NCBI GenBank assembly: GCA_963921935.1
Contig: OY998180.1
Location: 43,609,231-43,673,230, forward strand
DNA from: Galeruca laticollis
Taxonomy: Eukaryota; Arthropoda; Insecta; Coleoptera; Chrysomelidae
Length of the DNA stretch: 64,000 bases
Reading direction: 5' to 3'
Shown here piece by piece: positions 1 to 11,968 of this stretch (within the stretch, counting starts at the first letter, position 1; each line of letters begins with the position of its first letter). The position numbers and the translations under genes were made by a program. Below the pieces are notes generated by a model. The model made no database searches and was not told where the DNA came from. It was given only the letters and a program-made list of their open reading frames with translations.

Positions 1-1230
1 AATTTGAAAAAAAATGAAAATTAATACAGGAAATTGAAGAACTGAATTTGTACTAATTTGTACCAATAAAAATATTAACGTCAACCCACTTCAACATTCC
101 CTGCTTTGATAAATTGAATAGCAAGCCCATTATCCTCCGATATTTTCAGAATTTCTTGAAAATGGGAATATTAAACTCGACTCCATTAAAACTGAATTTG
201 TACCAAAAAAAATATTAACGTCAACCCCCTCAAACAACCCTTGTTGTGATAAATTGAATAGCAATCCCATACTTCTCGGATGTTTTCAAGATTCCGTGAA
301 AAATGAAATATAAAGGTCAACTCCATTGAAACTGAATCTGTACTAATTTGTACCTCAAAAAATATTACCGTCAACGCCTTCAAACAACCCCAGATCGATA
401 AATTGAATAGCAAGATCCCATTCTCCGATTTTTCCAATATTTTCTGAAATAAGAAATATTAAAGTCGATTTCTATTAGTACTAAATGTGTTCTATTTTGT
501 ACCATGAAAAATATTCCAAAATATTCAAGTAAACTCACTTAAACAACCCCTGCTTTGATAAATTTCTTGAAAAACGAAATAAAAAAATCGACTCCATTAC
601 AACTGATTTTGTACTAATTTGTACCACAAAAAAATATTAACGTCAACCTCCTCAAACAACCTCTGATCAATAAATTGAATAGCAAGCTCATTCTTCTCCG
701 ATCTTTGCCATATATTCTGAAAAACGAAATCTTAAAGTCGATTCTATTAGTACTAAATTTGTACCTCGAAGAATATTCCAAAATATTAAAGTCAACCCAC
801 TTAAACAACCCCTGCTTAGATAAACTGAATAGCATACCAATTATCCTCCGATCTTCTCAAAATTTCTTGAAAACCGAAAAAAACGAAATATAAAAATCGA
901 TTCCATTAAAACTGAATTTGTACTAATTTATACCACAAAAAATATTAACGTCAACACACTTAAACAACCCCAGCTTTGATAAATTGAATAGCAAGCCTAT
1001 TATCCTCCGATATTTTCAGAATCTCTTGAAAAAGGAAATATTAAAGTAGATTCTATTAAAACTAAATTTGTACCACAAAAAAATATTTAAAAATATTAAA
1101 GTTAAACAATTTAAACAGCCCCTTCTTCAATAACTTGTATAGCAAGCCCATTATTCACCTATCTTTTCATAATTTCTTGAAAAATATATAAGTAGATTCC
1201 ATTAAAACTGAATTTGTACCACAAAATATT
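1..1230. repeat. Left-arm tandem subrepeats of FB1 (about 145 bp)
   Basis: About eight diverged copies of a unit containing AATTTGTAC, AATATTAACGTCAACCC, AAACAACCCCTG and ATTGAATAGCAAGCCCATT. The spacing of the TCAACCC block varies from about 112 to 162 bp, with occasional partial units. Short reading frames here are by-products of the repeats and are not called as genes. Confidence 0.8.
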
Positions 1231-2589
1231 TTATACACAGATTTAGACTGAAGTACCTTTTGGCGTTTTGTGCACTGCTTAATTACTCCAAAAAATCCAT
1301 GCTAAAGTTTTTCCTACCACTAGAAAAATTATTAAATAAAGTGTAGATGAGACGTCAGACGCCTCTTATCTGAACAACAACAAAATCACCTTATTGACTC
1401 CTATCGGTTTTTGCTACAGTGTAACAAAAAAATGTTTTTCAATCTTTACTAAGCCGCCAAGTAGTCAAAAAAGTGATAACGCCAGAGTATGATGCCATTC
1501 TTCTAACTGCCTTATCACGCACCTGCAGAAGGGAAAGAAAACTTAATTTTTTTGTCTCGTCAAAGAATTGCCGCGATTACCCCAAAAGACCTCATTGAAA
1601 ATAAAGAGTATGTATCTATGACAAAAAATATGGATTTCTAATTGTAATTATAACAATATATTTATTATTAGAAGCAAAACAACACAGAATATCAAAACAA
1701 AAATGACTGGTGACAAGGTTTCATGAAACACTGCATGTAACAGTTTATCTACATTTTGGTCCATTTTTAACTTACATCAGAACGACTGCTGTGAGGGGAA
1801 GACACTACATTAAAAAGCCTTTTTCAGGAACAAATTAGTCCTATATTCTCAAATTAACATTATTTAGTTACTTTTGATACTTTCAAATTTTTTAACGATT
1901 TACTTGGAAATTAATAAAACACGTGGTCTAATTTATTATATTTTATAAACAAAATAATATAATAATTAAAAAATCAAATTAACTGTCTCGACCTTTACTT
2001 TGTGGAATATACTCATATTAGTGTTTAAAATGAAACTTACTGTTTCTAGTTAACTCCACAATTGTCAATTTTTTAGAATTTTCAAAATATTGTGAACTAG
2101 AAACAGTAAGTTACATGTCAAACACTAATAATTAAAAACGTTGTTGGGTACAAATTAGTCCCAAATTCAAAGTTTAAATCCATACTGTTATTGGTTTTTA
2201 TAAAAGCCTTTTACAGGGAAAACTGGGTGGGTAAAAATTATATTTTTTGGGTACAAATTATTCCTAAGTTTAAATGTATATGCTATTAAAATTTGATTTT
2301 GTAAAGGTGGGGTGCTAGCTTCACCTCAAACTATTACCGCCACCGGGTTTTCAGAAAAACTGAGGAAGTACAAATTCAAATTTTTGCGTTACAAATTAGT
2401 CCTAAAATATACATCAATTTATTCTTATTTTGAAATAGGGGGGTGCTAGCAATTATAACATGGAATTGTCATTAAAAAACATCTATTGACAAGGACTACA
2501 CAATCAATAGGACATTATACGGTAATGTGATTGAGAGCCAGTGTTTGAATTAAATATAACGATCTCAAAGAAAGGAAAAAATGGTTAAG

Positions 2590-3110
2590 GAAACATATAA
2601 AATAATACCAGAATCGACTTTAATATTTCGTTTTTCAAGAAATATTGAAAAGATCGGAGAAGTATGGACTTGCTATTCAATTTATCGCAACAGGGGTTAT
2701 TTGAGGGGGTTGGCATTAATATTTTTTGTGGTACAAATTCAGTGTCAATGGAGTCGATTTTTATATTCCTTTTTTCAAGAAATTTTGATAGGATCTGAGG
2801 ATAATGGGCTTGCTAATCAATTTATCAAAGTAGGGGTTGTTTAAGTGGGTTGACTTTAATATTTTTAAATATTCTTCGCGGTAAAAATTGGTACAAATTT
2901 AGTGCTAATAGAAATCGACTTTAATATTTCGTTATTCAAGAAATATTGAAAAGACCGGAGAAGTATGGACTTGCCATTCAATTTATCGCAACAGGGTATG
3001 TTTCAGGGGGTTGACGTTATTTTTTTTGAGGTACAAATTGGCACAAATTCAGTTCCTCAATTGCCTGTATTAATTTTCTTTTTTTTTTCAAATTATTATT
3101 AATTTGGGCT
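2590..3110. repeat. Right-arm tandem subrepeats of FB1 (inverted)
   Basis: Three to four units in reverse complement to 1-1230, e.g. GGTACAAATTCAG, CAAGCCCATT reversed as AATGGGCTTG, and GGGGTTGTTTAAGTGGGTTGAC. The arm is much shorter than the left one, so copy number differs between arms. Confidence 0.8.
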
Positions 3111-3270
3111 TTCCAGGTTAACATGAATCTAGCAGCGCCATGTTTTTTGTCTTGAATGGGTAAAGGTTGAAAATTATTTTTTGTGGTACAAATTAGTACA
3201 AAATGAGTACTAAAAATCGTAATAGGTTTTATTTGATTCTGCCGAAATGGTTATGCCAGCTTCACAGCGT

Positions 3271-5285
3271 TTTTAAAATCAGTAAAGCAATTTGTTGCTA
3301 GGTTGTGGCCACTAAAACACGATGAATTTCATCAAAAAATACTCGAGGAATTTGTTGCTGGTGTATTCCTGACCAAGTATGGACTATATTTCTTTAAAAT
3401 CAGTGGGGCAATTTGTTGCTAGGCTATGGCTACTAAAACACGAATAATTTGGATAAAAAAGTACTCGAGGAATGTGTTGCTGGTGTATTACTGACCAAGT
3501 ATGGACTATATGTCTTTAAAATCAGTATGGCAATTTGTTGCTAGGCTATGGCTACTAAAACACGATGAATTTCGATCAAAAAATACTCGAGGAATGTGTT
3601 GCTGGAGTATTACTGACCAAGTATCGCCTATATTTCTTTAAAATCAGTAGGACAATTTGTTGCTAGGCTATGGCTACTAAAACACGATGAATTTTGATCA
3701 AAAAATACTCGAGGAATTTGTTGCTGGTGTATTACTGACCAAGTATGGACTATATCTCTTTAAAATCAGTAGGGCAATTTGTTGCTAGGCTATGGCTACT
3801 AAAACACGATTAATTTCGATAAAAAAATACCCGAGGAATTTGTTGCTGGTGTATTACTGACCATATATCGACTATACCGCTTTAAAATCAGTAGGGCAAT
3901 TTGTTGCTAGGCTATGGCTAGTAAAACACGATGAATTTCTATCAAAAAATACCCGAGGAATTTGTTGCTGGTGTATTACTGACCAAGTATGGACTATATT
4001 TCTTTACAATCAGTAGGGCAATTTGTTGCTAGGCTATGGCTACTAAAACACGATGTTTTTCGATCAAAAAATACTCGAGGAATTTGTTGCTGGTGCATTA
4101 CTGACCAAGTATGGACTATATCTCTTTAAAATCAGTAAGGTAATTTGTTGCTGGACTATGGCTACTAAAACACGATGAATTTCGATCAAAAAATACTCGA
4201 GGAGTTTGTTGCTGGTGTATTACTGACCAAGTATGGACTATATTTCTTTAAAATCAGTAGGGCAATATGTTGCTAGGCTATGGCTACTAAAACACGATGA
4301 ATTTCGATCAAAAAATACTCGAGGAATTTTTTGCTGGTGTATTACTGACCAATTATGGACTATGTTTCTTTAAAATCAGTAGGGCAATTTGTTGCTAGGC
4401 TATGGCTAGTAAAATACGATAAATTTCGATCATAAAATACCCGAGGAATTTGTTGCTGTTGTATTACTGACCAAGTATGGACTATATTTCTTTAAAATCA
4501 GTAGGGCAATTTGTTGCTAGGCTATGGCTACTAAAACACGATGAATTTCGATCAAAAAATACTCGAGGAATTTGTTGCTGGTGTATTACTGACCAAGTAT
4601 GGACTATATTTCTTTAAAATAAGTAGCGCAATTTGTTGTTAGGCTATGGCTAGTAAAATACGATAAATTTCGATCAAAAAATACCCGAGGAATTTGTTGC
4701 TGTTGTATTACTGACCAAGTATGGACTATATTTCTTTAAAATCAGTAGGGCAATTTGTTGCTAGGCTATGGCTACTAAAACACGATGAATTTCGATCAAA
4801 AAATACTCGAGGAATTTGTTGCTGGTGTATTACTGACCAAGTATGGACTATATGTCTTTAAAATCAGTATGGCAATTTGTTGCTAGGCTATGGCTACTAA
4901 AACACGATGAATTTCGATCAAAAAATACTCGAGGAATGTGTTGCTGGAATATTACTGACCAAGTATCGCCTATATTTCTTTAAAATCAGTAGGGCAATTT
5001 GTTGTTAGGCTATGGCTACTAAAACACGATGAATTTCGATAAAAAAATACTCGAGGAATTTGTTGCTGGTGTATTACTGACCAAGTATGGACTATATCTC
5101 TTTAAAATCAGTAGGGCAATTTGTTGCTAGGCTATGGCTACTAAAACACGATTAATTTCGATAAAAAAATACCCGAGGAATTTGTTGCTGGTGTATTACT
5201 GACCATATATCGACTATACCGCTTTAAAATCAGTAGGGCAATTTGTTGCTAGCCTATGGCTACTAAAACACGATGAATTTCAATT
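3271..5285 (+). repeat. 122-bp tandem array (about 16-17 copies)
   Basis: Regular head-to-tail copies, about 121-122 bp, with two TTTGTTGCT words per unit (AATTTGTTGCTAGG and AATTTGTTGCTGGTG), a CTAAAACACGATGAATTTCG block and ACTGACCAAGTATGGAC. Copies are 90% or more alike by eye. Some blocks of several units recur (the string of units from about 3500 resembles that from about 4830), suggesting higher-order amplification. Confidence 0.9.
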
Positions 5286-5890
5286 AATATGAGATAATGG
5301 ATGCTTTTTTCGCAGTATCAGTTAGTGTCATCGTTAGCAACAAATTCCTGTGCATTTATTTTTATTCAATATTACTTATTTTTATAGTTATAGCGTGTGG
5401 CTACGCTAGCTTAATATCAAATAATAGTGAGGGATGGGAAAATCGGGATAAGGGATGATTTTTTCCAATATCGGTTAGTTCCATCTTTTAGCAACAAATT
5501 CCTGTGCATTTAGTTTTTTTTCAATATTACTTATTTTTATAGTTATAGCGTGTGGCTACGCTAGCTTAATATCAAATAATAGTGAGGGGTGGGAAAATCG
5601 GGGTAAGGGATGATTTTTTCCAGTATCGGTTAGTGTCATCTTTTAGCAACAAATTCCTGTGCATTTAGTTTTTTTCAATATTACTTATTTCTATAGTTAT
5701 AGCGTGTGGCTACGCTAGCTTAATATCAAATAATAGTGAGGGGTGGGAAATCGGGGTAAGGGATGATTTTTTCCAGTATCGGTTAGTGTCATCTTTTAGC
5801 AACAAATTCATGTGCTTTTAGTTTTTTTCAATATTACTCATTTTTATAGTTAGAGCGTGTGGCTACGCTAGCTTAATATTACGCTAGCAT
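5286..5890 (+). repeat. 154-bp tandem array (4 copies)
   Basis: Four copies with GTGGCTACGCTAGCTTAATAT at about 5401, 5556, 5710 and 5863. Each contains TTTTAGCAACAAATTC, the reverse of the word in the preceding array, and GGCTACGCTAGC, which repeats at the proposed FB5 terminus near 5995. Confidence 0.9.
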
Positions 5891-6354
5891 AGTTTGCATT
5901 TTCTTGGAAACGGCATTAGCAACAAAATCAAGCTCAGCGTTACAAATTAGCAACAAATTATTAGTCTAGTCCGAAGGATGCCCTGTAAAATGGCTACGCT
6001 AGCATAATATACATCAATACTAAGCGTTTATGACAACTTGCATATATGATCATCCCAAAAAGGTTGCAAGCTGTGTTGTAATTTAACGAGCTGTGAAAAT
6101 ATTGTATTAAAGAGATTTGAACAATATTGTTGGAAAAATTAACGGTTTCTTCCCCAACTATTTTCATAAAAATATGTTCTATCTCCAATTCGATAAAATG
6201 AGTGGTTGCCAAGAACATGGATGTTACAACATGTGAAGTTATGTTTTACACATTAAAGATTGTTTTCAGAAATCTAAAATAACATTTTTAGAACCTAATT
6301 ATTCGTCTTAAATTAAATAAAATCAATTTAAATTGCTTTATTTATTACCCATTA

Positions 6355-6400
6355 TTACGTGTCGGCGAACACCAATCAGAGCGCGATGACGTCACTGCAC
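6355..6400 (+). promoter_or_regulatory. CCAAT box and CRE-like site
   Basis: CCAATCAG at about 6372-6379 and the full palindrome TGACGTCA at 6387-6394, in a locally GC-rich patch 105 bp upstream of an ATG that opens a plausible first exon. This combination is typical of animal housekeeping-type promoters. It could equally be a transposon's own promoter. Confidence 0.4.
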
Positions 6401-6499
6401 GAACAAGTTGACTTATTGCTCATAACCTAGTTAGAACTATGAACTATTTTTCTTGATAATTTGTTAGAACAACGATAATATTTTACGTTTTTTATCACA

Positions 6500-6615
6500 A
6501 TGGAGACTGGATCCATCAAAAGAAACAGTTGTAACTTTCCGAAGATGGATTCTATGATGGTGCGAGCTAGAAACATGGATTTTTATGCAGCAGAGAAAAA
6601 CGTGAAAATGTCTTT
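6500..6615 (+). CDS. Putative first coding exon, gene unidentified
   Basis: ATG at 6500 opens 38 codons that end at a consensus splice donor (TCTTT|GTAAGTACC at 6616). The peptide is rich in Met, Lys and Arg and ends in DFYAAEKNVKMS. That tail resembles the start of a nuclease-like, SWIM-finger protein family frequent in insect transposable elements, but this is a recollection, not a search. The upstream CCAAT and CRE sites support transcription. I could not find a following exon in the window: 6620-7100 shows no continuing frame after a convincing acceptor. It may be a host gene that extends away, or a truncated element. Confidence 0.35.
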
Positions 6616-7097
6616 GTAAGTACCTATAATTTTACATTGATATACTTTATTACAAATGAGAGAGACACCTTACTCGTTTTATATACTCTTAGCATATTTA
6701 GAACTGCTTATCATCTATATCAACGAAATAAAACTTGAATTAGCTCTGTAAACAAACTACTAATGGATAATTGACGTCTTTATTGCCACTGAACCAAAAA
6801 TATCTAAAATGATTTTAAATTTATTTGCAGTTAATCAGAGCTTATAACTTACATCAAAAATATCATCACAAAAATAACTGGTACCTTGTTGTCAATGAAG
6901 CTGGATCTTTTCTAGAAAGTCTTTTTCCTTATTTGATCAGTTTTTGGAACGTTTATGAAAAATTGTTATGTTCTGATTGACGTATTTTTGCGCATAGGCA
7001 CTACACAGCATTTGTAAGACTATCTATTAATGTTTACGTTTTTTATTCAATTTATTCGTAAGAACTCAGTGAAGATCAGTAAACTTTGACAGAACGC
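6616..7097. other. No gene seen
   Basis: AT-rich DNA following the putative exon, possibly intron. No coding frame or clear repeat was recognised. Confidence 0.5.
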
Positions 7098-7155
7098 GAG
7101 ATTCAATTATAGTTTTGACGCCACGAGAGATTCAATTATAGTTTTGACGCCACGA
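7098..7155 (+). repeat. Two perfect 29-bp tandem copies
   Basis: The unit GAGATTCAATTATAGTTTTG followed by ACGCCACGA occurs twice head-to-tail (7098 and 7127), with a third partial start after it. Confidence 0.9.
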
Positions 7156-7277
7156 GACGGTATGGAGCCTTTTAGCGGGAATTTTGAAGCCTATTTTTTA
7201 TTTACGTACTTTGCTTATTTCAGAATGAAATAGGACGATTGTAGAGTAGCATGACGCGACTTTGGAAAAATTTCCCT

Positions 7278-7279
7278 AC

Positions 7280-7323
<44 letters not shown>
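7278..7323. repeat. (TA)n microsatellite
   Basis: About 23 uninterrupted TA units. The DNA after it (7325-7760) looks like an old repeat: a phrase with TTTGACGCAAAAAAGTTACT at about 7507 recurs in diverged form near 7660 and 7740. The reading frame across the TA run has no coding support. Confidence 0.95.
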
Positions 7324-7327
<4 letters not shown>

Positions 7328-7529
7328 TTAACGGAATTTGTAAGCACGAAGTGGGCGTATTTTTTGACGGATCGAAACCAAACTCGCTACAAAAATCGGT
7401 TAGGCCAAAATCTTGGACGAGTTCGTTAATGAGCCAAATCGGCCCAGTAAAAACAAAATGGCGGCCTGTCAAAGTAGAAAAAAATCGTATTGCCTTTGTT
7501 TTTCATTTGACGCAAAAAAGTTACTGAGC

Positions 7530-9035
7530 TTTTTCATAGACCTTAACACGTTCTACAACTTTTGTATTTAACGTTTTTCTCTAAATTGTACATTAAAACA
7601 TTTATTTAAGAAAATTCATAAATTTACCAGAAGTTTTTTAATTTGTTTGTCTTTGATTTGATGCCAAAATGTTACTTTGGTTTTTTGTACATCTCAAAAC
7701 ATTCTATTACTTTTGTATCTAATTTTTCGTTTTGGGTTTTATGCAAAAATGTTACTGAAATAAGCCTGTCCAATTGGTCCTGTGCCATTGGGATTTTTTT
7801 TTATTGAAATTTGTCATACTTTTTTATAAAATTATCATTTTCGTGTTTATATAGGGTCTATCTTTAAAATAAAAGCAATTCCAAAAATTTTATTTTAATC
7901 GGTACTATTTACCGACGGAGCGGGATTTACGAGAAATATCATAATCAACTCATTTGTTGGACGAATTCACACGGCATAATTCAGGCACGGCATCGGCAAA
8001 AATTTATTGTAAATATTTGGTCTGGATATGCCTCGGGATATTCAGTCCACTTGTGTTATCTAAAATATCTTGAAAATAATAAAAATTCATTGTTAGTGCA
8101 AATTTTAGAACATCTATTTTATTTTTGTAAAATCATAACCCAAAATAACACGGAAGCTATTTAGTTGAATTATGGTTACGTTTTTCTCCATGCTCTCTAT
8201 TTTTTCTTGGTATTATGGATTCGCATACTCTTAAATTTTTTATTTACAGCCATACGATTGCTTCAATTATGCTTCTGAAATTTTTTGACTCACTGATTTT
8301 ATTTTTAGTTTTCTCTATGTCTTCATTTCGACTTTTTTTTAATATCTTCCATTTTTCTCACAAAATCTATTTTTATTAATTGTCCCCGGTATCATTTCCA
8401 TGCCTCGCAGTTATAAAGCATTGTTTCCCTCACTATTTTTTCACGATTTAAGTATATATCTCTTAAAAAACAACGTGATATACTGACAAAATGGAGCAGT
8501 GTAAACAAACCAAATGAAATGACAGCAACAAATATTTCGATAATCCCTTTAAGCGGGTTTCTTAAATTGATCAATTCCATATTTGGAATTAAAAATAATC
8601 TCTGGACGGTAAAATACTAGTTTTTTTAAAGAAACTAATAATGAGACAATACAATCAATCAATGTAAAAATGTACACATTATCAAAAAAAAGTCAGGTCT
8701 ACCTGTTTAATACGCAAAGCTTTTATATGGATTGGGGAATATTAAATTTTCATCTGGTCAGATTGATAAACAAAAAATATTCCGACAATGATATTGGAAG
8801 TATCAATGTATCGATGTGTGTGCATCTGTGATATTCAAATAATAATAAAGAGTGCACTTTGATATACAATAGTTATTGATTTATTTATTCATAACATATG
8901 GTTAACAAATTGATCGATTATATTTAAAACCACGGGAATTGATACTCGTACATGAGAGAATGAAAAAACTGTCAGATGTGACTAATATACGTTTTAATAA
9001 CTTGTATTATCGTGTATGTTATATCATGTTATATA
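7530..9035. other. No gene seen
   Basis: AT-rich sequence with the diverged internal repeat mentioned at 7507-7760 and nothing else recognised. Short frames (for example 8392-8580 reverse) have no protein-like features. Confidence 0.5.
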
Positions 9036-9043
9036 GTTAGTAT

Positions 9044-10687
9044 CAGGGTTGGGCAAAATCTGATTTTTATCAAAAAAATCAAAAACCATTGATTTCTTTT
9101 AAAAAATCACGGTTTATTTGATTTTTTAAATTTGATTATAAAATTTGAACATTTTGATTCTTTGAAATTATTGTTAATTATTTTAATGTATAGGTCTAAA
9201 AACTATAATACAATTTGCGGCTCAAAAACTTGTGACAACGCATTTGTCGCACTTGTTGCAAGAAAATTGGAACGGTAGCAACAAGTCTTTTGGACGAAAT
9301 CTATAAAGAGGAAAAAGAAAAATGTTTCTCCTCCCTGTCAGGACAGTCCGTAAATATGTCAATTGATGGGTGGTCAAACGTGCACAACGAACCAGTGATA
9401 TGTGCAACGATAACCGCTGAAGATGGACAAGCCCTCATATACGAAACTATAGACACATCAGGAAATCCACATACTTCAGAATATTTAACTCATATAGTTT
9501 GTGACCTGATTTCTTCATGTGAATTAAAATACAAGTGTACCGTAAAATCTTTTGTGACAGACAATGCCGCAAATATGACACTTATGAGAAAAACATTAGA
9601 AGAAAAAACGAACGCAAAAGTTTATAACTTATGGCTGCTCCGCACATATTTTTAATTTACTGTGCAAGGACTTTCAAGTTAAAGACGTTAAAGAACATGT
9701 GGTCCAAATTGTTAAGTATTTTCGAATTAACCATTTGGCTACAGCTAAATTCAGTCAAGCAGGAGACAGTGCTTTAGTCCTTCCAAGCGATGTGCGATGG
9801 AATAGCCTTGGCGACTGCTTAGAGATGTATGTCACTCAGTGGGACATCATATTAAAAATCTGCGAAGAAAATAAAAAGGAGATTGATTCCACTATTTACC
9901 AAAAAGATTATTTAAACATTTTAAAACCTATATCAGTTGCTCTTGATACTGTGCAGAGGAAAAATGCTACTATCTCAGATGCTGTAGAGCAGTGGAAACA
10001 TTTACAATATATCTTTGATGAATCTGTGGAATTACCATTACAAAAAACACAACAATTTAATAAGCGATATAAGCAAGCACTAACACCATATCATTTTATA
10101 GCGTATATGTTGAATCCACAAAAAACAAAATACCAGTTAACACCAGATGAAAAGAATATAGATTTAGAAACAATTAACGAGTTATATGAAAACACTGGAC
10201 TGTTACCTTTAGTAATAAAGTTAAATGCCCGCAGTGCTCCATTTAAGCAAGTTATGTTTTCGGACGAAGTAATAAAAAATGTAAACGGACTACAATGGTG
10301 GTTATCACAAAATGATGAGACGGAAATCTTGAAACAGTTGCCAATAATAAAACAGTTCCTGTGTGCAACTGCTTCTTCAGCTTCAGTAGAACGCGTATTT
10401 AGCTCTTTTGATCTTGTACACTCGGATATTAGAAACAGATTAGGGATAGAAAAAGGAAGAAAACTCGTGTTTTTGTTTAAATTGTATAACGAAAATGAAT
10501 AGACTGAAAATATACAGTAATAAAATTTAGGTGTTACGTTTAGTTTAAGAATTTGGAATTATGTACTTCTTTTCTGTTGTTTTTGCTAAAAGCAGATACT
10601 TCTTTTGATTTTTGAGAAAACTTTTATATTATGTTATCTGGTTCTGAATAAAAAAGGAAAAAATTGATTTTAACCAGCCCAACCCTG
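9044..10687 (+). mobile_element. hAT-superfamily transposon, 1.64 kb, with 8-bp target duplication
   Basis: Ends are CAGGGTTGGGC (9044) and GCCCAACCCTG (ending 10687). They are flanked by perfect direct copies of GTTAGTAT (9036-9043 and 10688-10695), the 8-bp duplication typical of hAT elements. The inside encodes a decayed hAT transposase. The short length and missing N-terminal zinc finger mark it as a deletion derivative. The perfect duplication means it has not been rearranged since insertion. Confidence 0.93.
9254..10502 (+). pseudogene. hAT transposase, truncated and frameshifted
   Basis: Two frames of one protein. The first (about 9254-9655) reads ...SLLDEIYKEEKEKCFSSL, then GQSVNMSIDGWSNVHNEPV and SFVTDNAANM, the RNase H-like catalytic part typical of hAT proteins of the DUF659 type. 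A frameshift near 9640 moves the reading to the frame that is open from about 9660 to 10502. That part ends with the hAT dimerisation region: WWLSQ, then FLCATASSASVERVFSS and IRNRLG. The N-terminal BED finger and roughly the first 150-200 residues are absent. It is therefore not expected to make an active transposase. Confidence 0.9.
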
Positions 10688-10695
10688 GTTAGTAT

Positions 10696-11217
10696 ACAGT
10701 GCTAAGAATATTATATGGTAACATAGGGTCTTAATACAGAGTCCATAAGCGACAATGTGTTAGAAAAAAACAAGTATATTCAGTGTATCACCTATTTCCT
10801 TTAACGGGTATCATAACATTCCAAAGAAGTATCGATGCACATCTGTTAAATTGTTTTTCAAATATCATCACTCAAATCATTGTACATATGGCAAATATTC
10901 AATTCTGAACGCTGTAATTCCTACGCTCCTGATAAAACGATTTCGTCTATAGCCGTAACTCATCTATTGTTATCTATCCCCTCTCTTCATTTTCAAACTA
11001 CACGTTGAAAGTATAGTGCCCTTACAATATTCCTTTTTAAGAATAACAGAAATAATTCCTCATTTAATTCTAGCGTAAAACAATAATCGCCTCATAGTCA
11101 ACGGTAAAATGTACGGTATTTACCGGCTATAGTTCAGACGTTTAACTGTACGTCACTACCTGTTTGTTTTCGATTGATGAACAACCTTTGTAAATCTTAT
11201 AAAATGAGTATGAAGTA
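10696..11217. other. No gene seen
   Basis: Unique-looking AT-rich DNA between the hAT duplication and the mariner-like pseudogene. Nothing recognised. Confidence 0.5.
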
Positions 11218-11968
11218 ATGCAGATACACCAAAAAGTGCAAATTGTAAAATGGTATTACCAAGGTAATTCATATTGAGAAATAGCAGAAAATGTGTTTAT
11301 TGTAGCATTCGAAAATACCCAACCGATTAGCGAGAAACAAGTGAGAACGGTTATAAAATTTTTTGAAGAACATGGATGTGTCACTCCTACAAAACATGGA
11401 CCACATACACAAAATCGTCAAACCCAACCCGAAAAAGAAGAAAGAGATACTTTAATCTGTGCCAGTATGGAAAATAATCCTCTACAGTCGTCCACTCATT
11501 TCGCAAAGGGCCATTTTTTATTGACGGAAATTTAACCGGACAAAAATATTTGAATATGCTGCAAAACCAAATTACTCCTGCCCTTATACAATTAGGTGTC
11601 AACTTCAATGTTATTTGGTACCAACATGACGGTTCTGCATCGCATACTTATCGATTAGCAATAAATTTTTTAAATACACACAATTTTCCAATCGGATAAT
11701 CTCCACGAATGGTAACATTAGATGGCCTGCTAGATCTCCAGATTTTGCAACCAACGATTTCTTTTTCTGGGGTTATGTGAAATCAAGAATTTATGAATTC
11801 CAGAACAGGGCCAGTTCTCTGAATTAACTTAGGGAACAAATTCTACAAGCCTGTATGGAGATAATACCTCAAATACTCACCCATGTTTATCAAGAATTTT
11901 ATAACCGGCTCTGTTACTGTTTAGCTCAAAAACGGGGGTTTATTCGAACATTTGATTTAGATTCATAG
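11218..11968 (+). pseudogene. IS630-Tc1-mariner-type transposase, decayed
   Basis: Starts near MQIHQKVQIVKWYYQGNSY with an N-terminal helix-turn-helix and continues to EKQVRTVIKFFEEHGCV. After a frameshift near 11510 comes DGNLTGQKYLNMLQ and NVIWYQHDGSASH, which carries the second catalytic Asp. After another shift near 11690 comes WPARSPDFATNDFFFWGYVK, with the third acidic residue about 42 residues on. Several stops and shifts show it is dead. A fragment of the same family lies reversed at about 60845-60985. Terminal repeats were not identified. Confidence 0.8.

Larger units (their letters stand above)
1..3270. mobile_element. FB1: foldback element, right-hand part (left end outside window)
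   Basis: Long inverted repeats built of tandem subunits. The left arm (1-1230) holds about eight diverged copies of a 140-150 bp unit carrying the paired word AATTTGTACTAATTTGTAC and a TCAACCC...AAACAACCCCTG block. The right arm (about 2590-3110) carries the same units in reverse complement; position 1 onward pairs with about 3110 backwards. The middle (2140-2450) holds GTACAAATTAGTCC and GGGGTGCTAGC motifs also found at the centre of FB2. The right terminus is read at 3251-3270 (GCCAGCTTCACAGCGT), nearly identical over about 100 bp to the ends of FB4. No transposase is seen inside, so it is non-autonomous. The following TTTTAAAAT (3271-3279) would be the right 9-bp target duplication, within a 122-bp repeat of FB5; its left copy lies outside the window. 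Confidence 0.75.
3271..6014. mobile_element. FB5: foldback-type element, right part, interrupted by FB1
   Basis: The stretch holds a 122-bp array whose word is AATTTGTTGCT, then a 154-bp array with the same word reversed (AGCAACAAATT), as expected for a foldback. The likely right end is at about 6000-6014: reverse complement ATGTATATTATGCTAGCGTAGCC, which lines up with the FB2 end ACCTCTATTAAGCTGGATCC. Just inside it lies a double site AATTTGTTGCTAATTTG. The left end is not in the window, because FB1 sits in the first 122-bp unit. No coding region is seen. Confidence 0.55.

Noticed and set aside
3271..5890. CRISPR-like or centromeric array
   Set aside because: Units are 122 and 154 bp with no spacers, and the two arrays face each other with the same word, which fits a foldback better.
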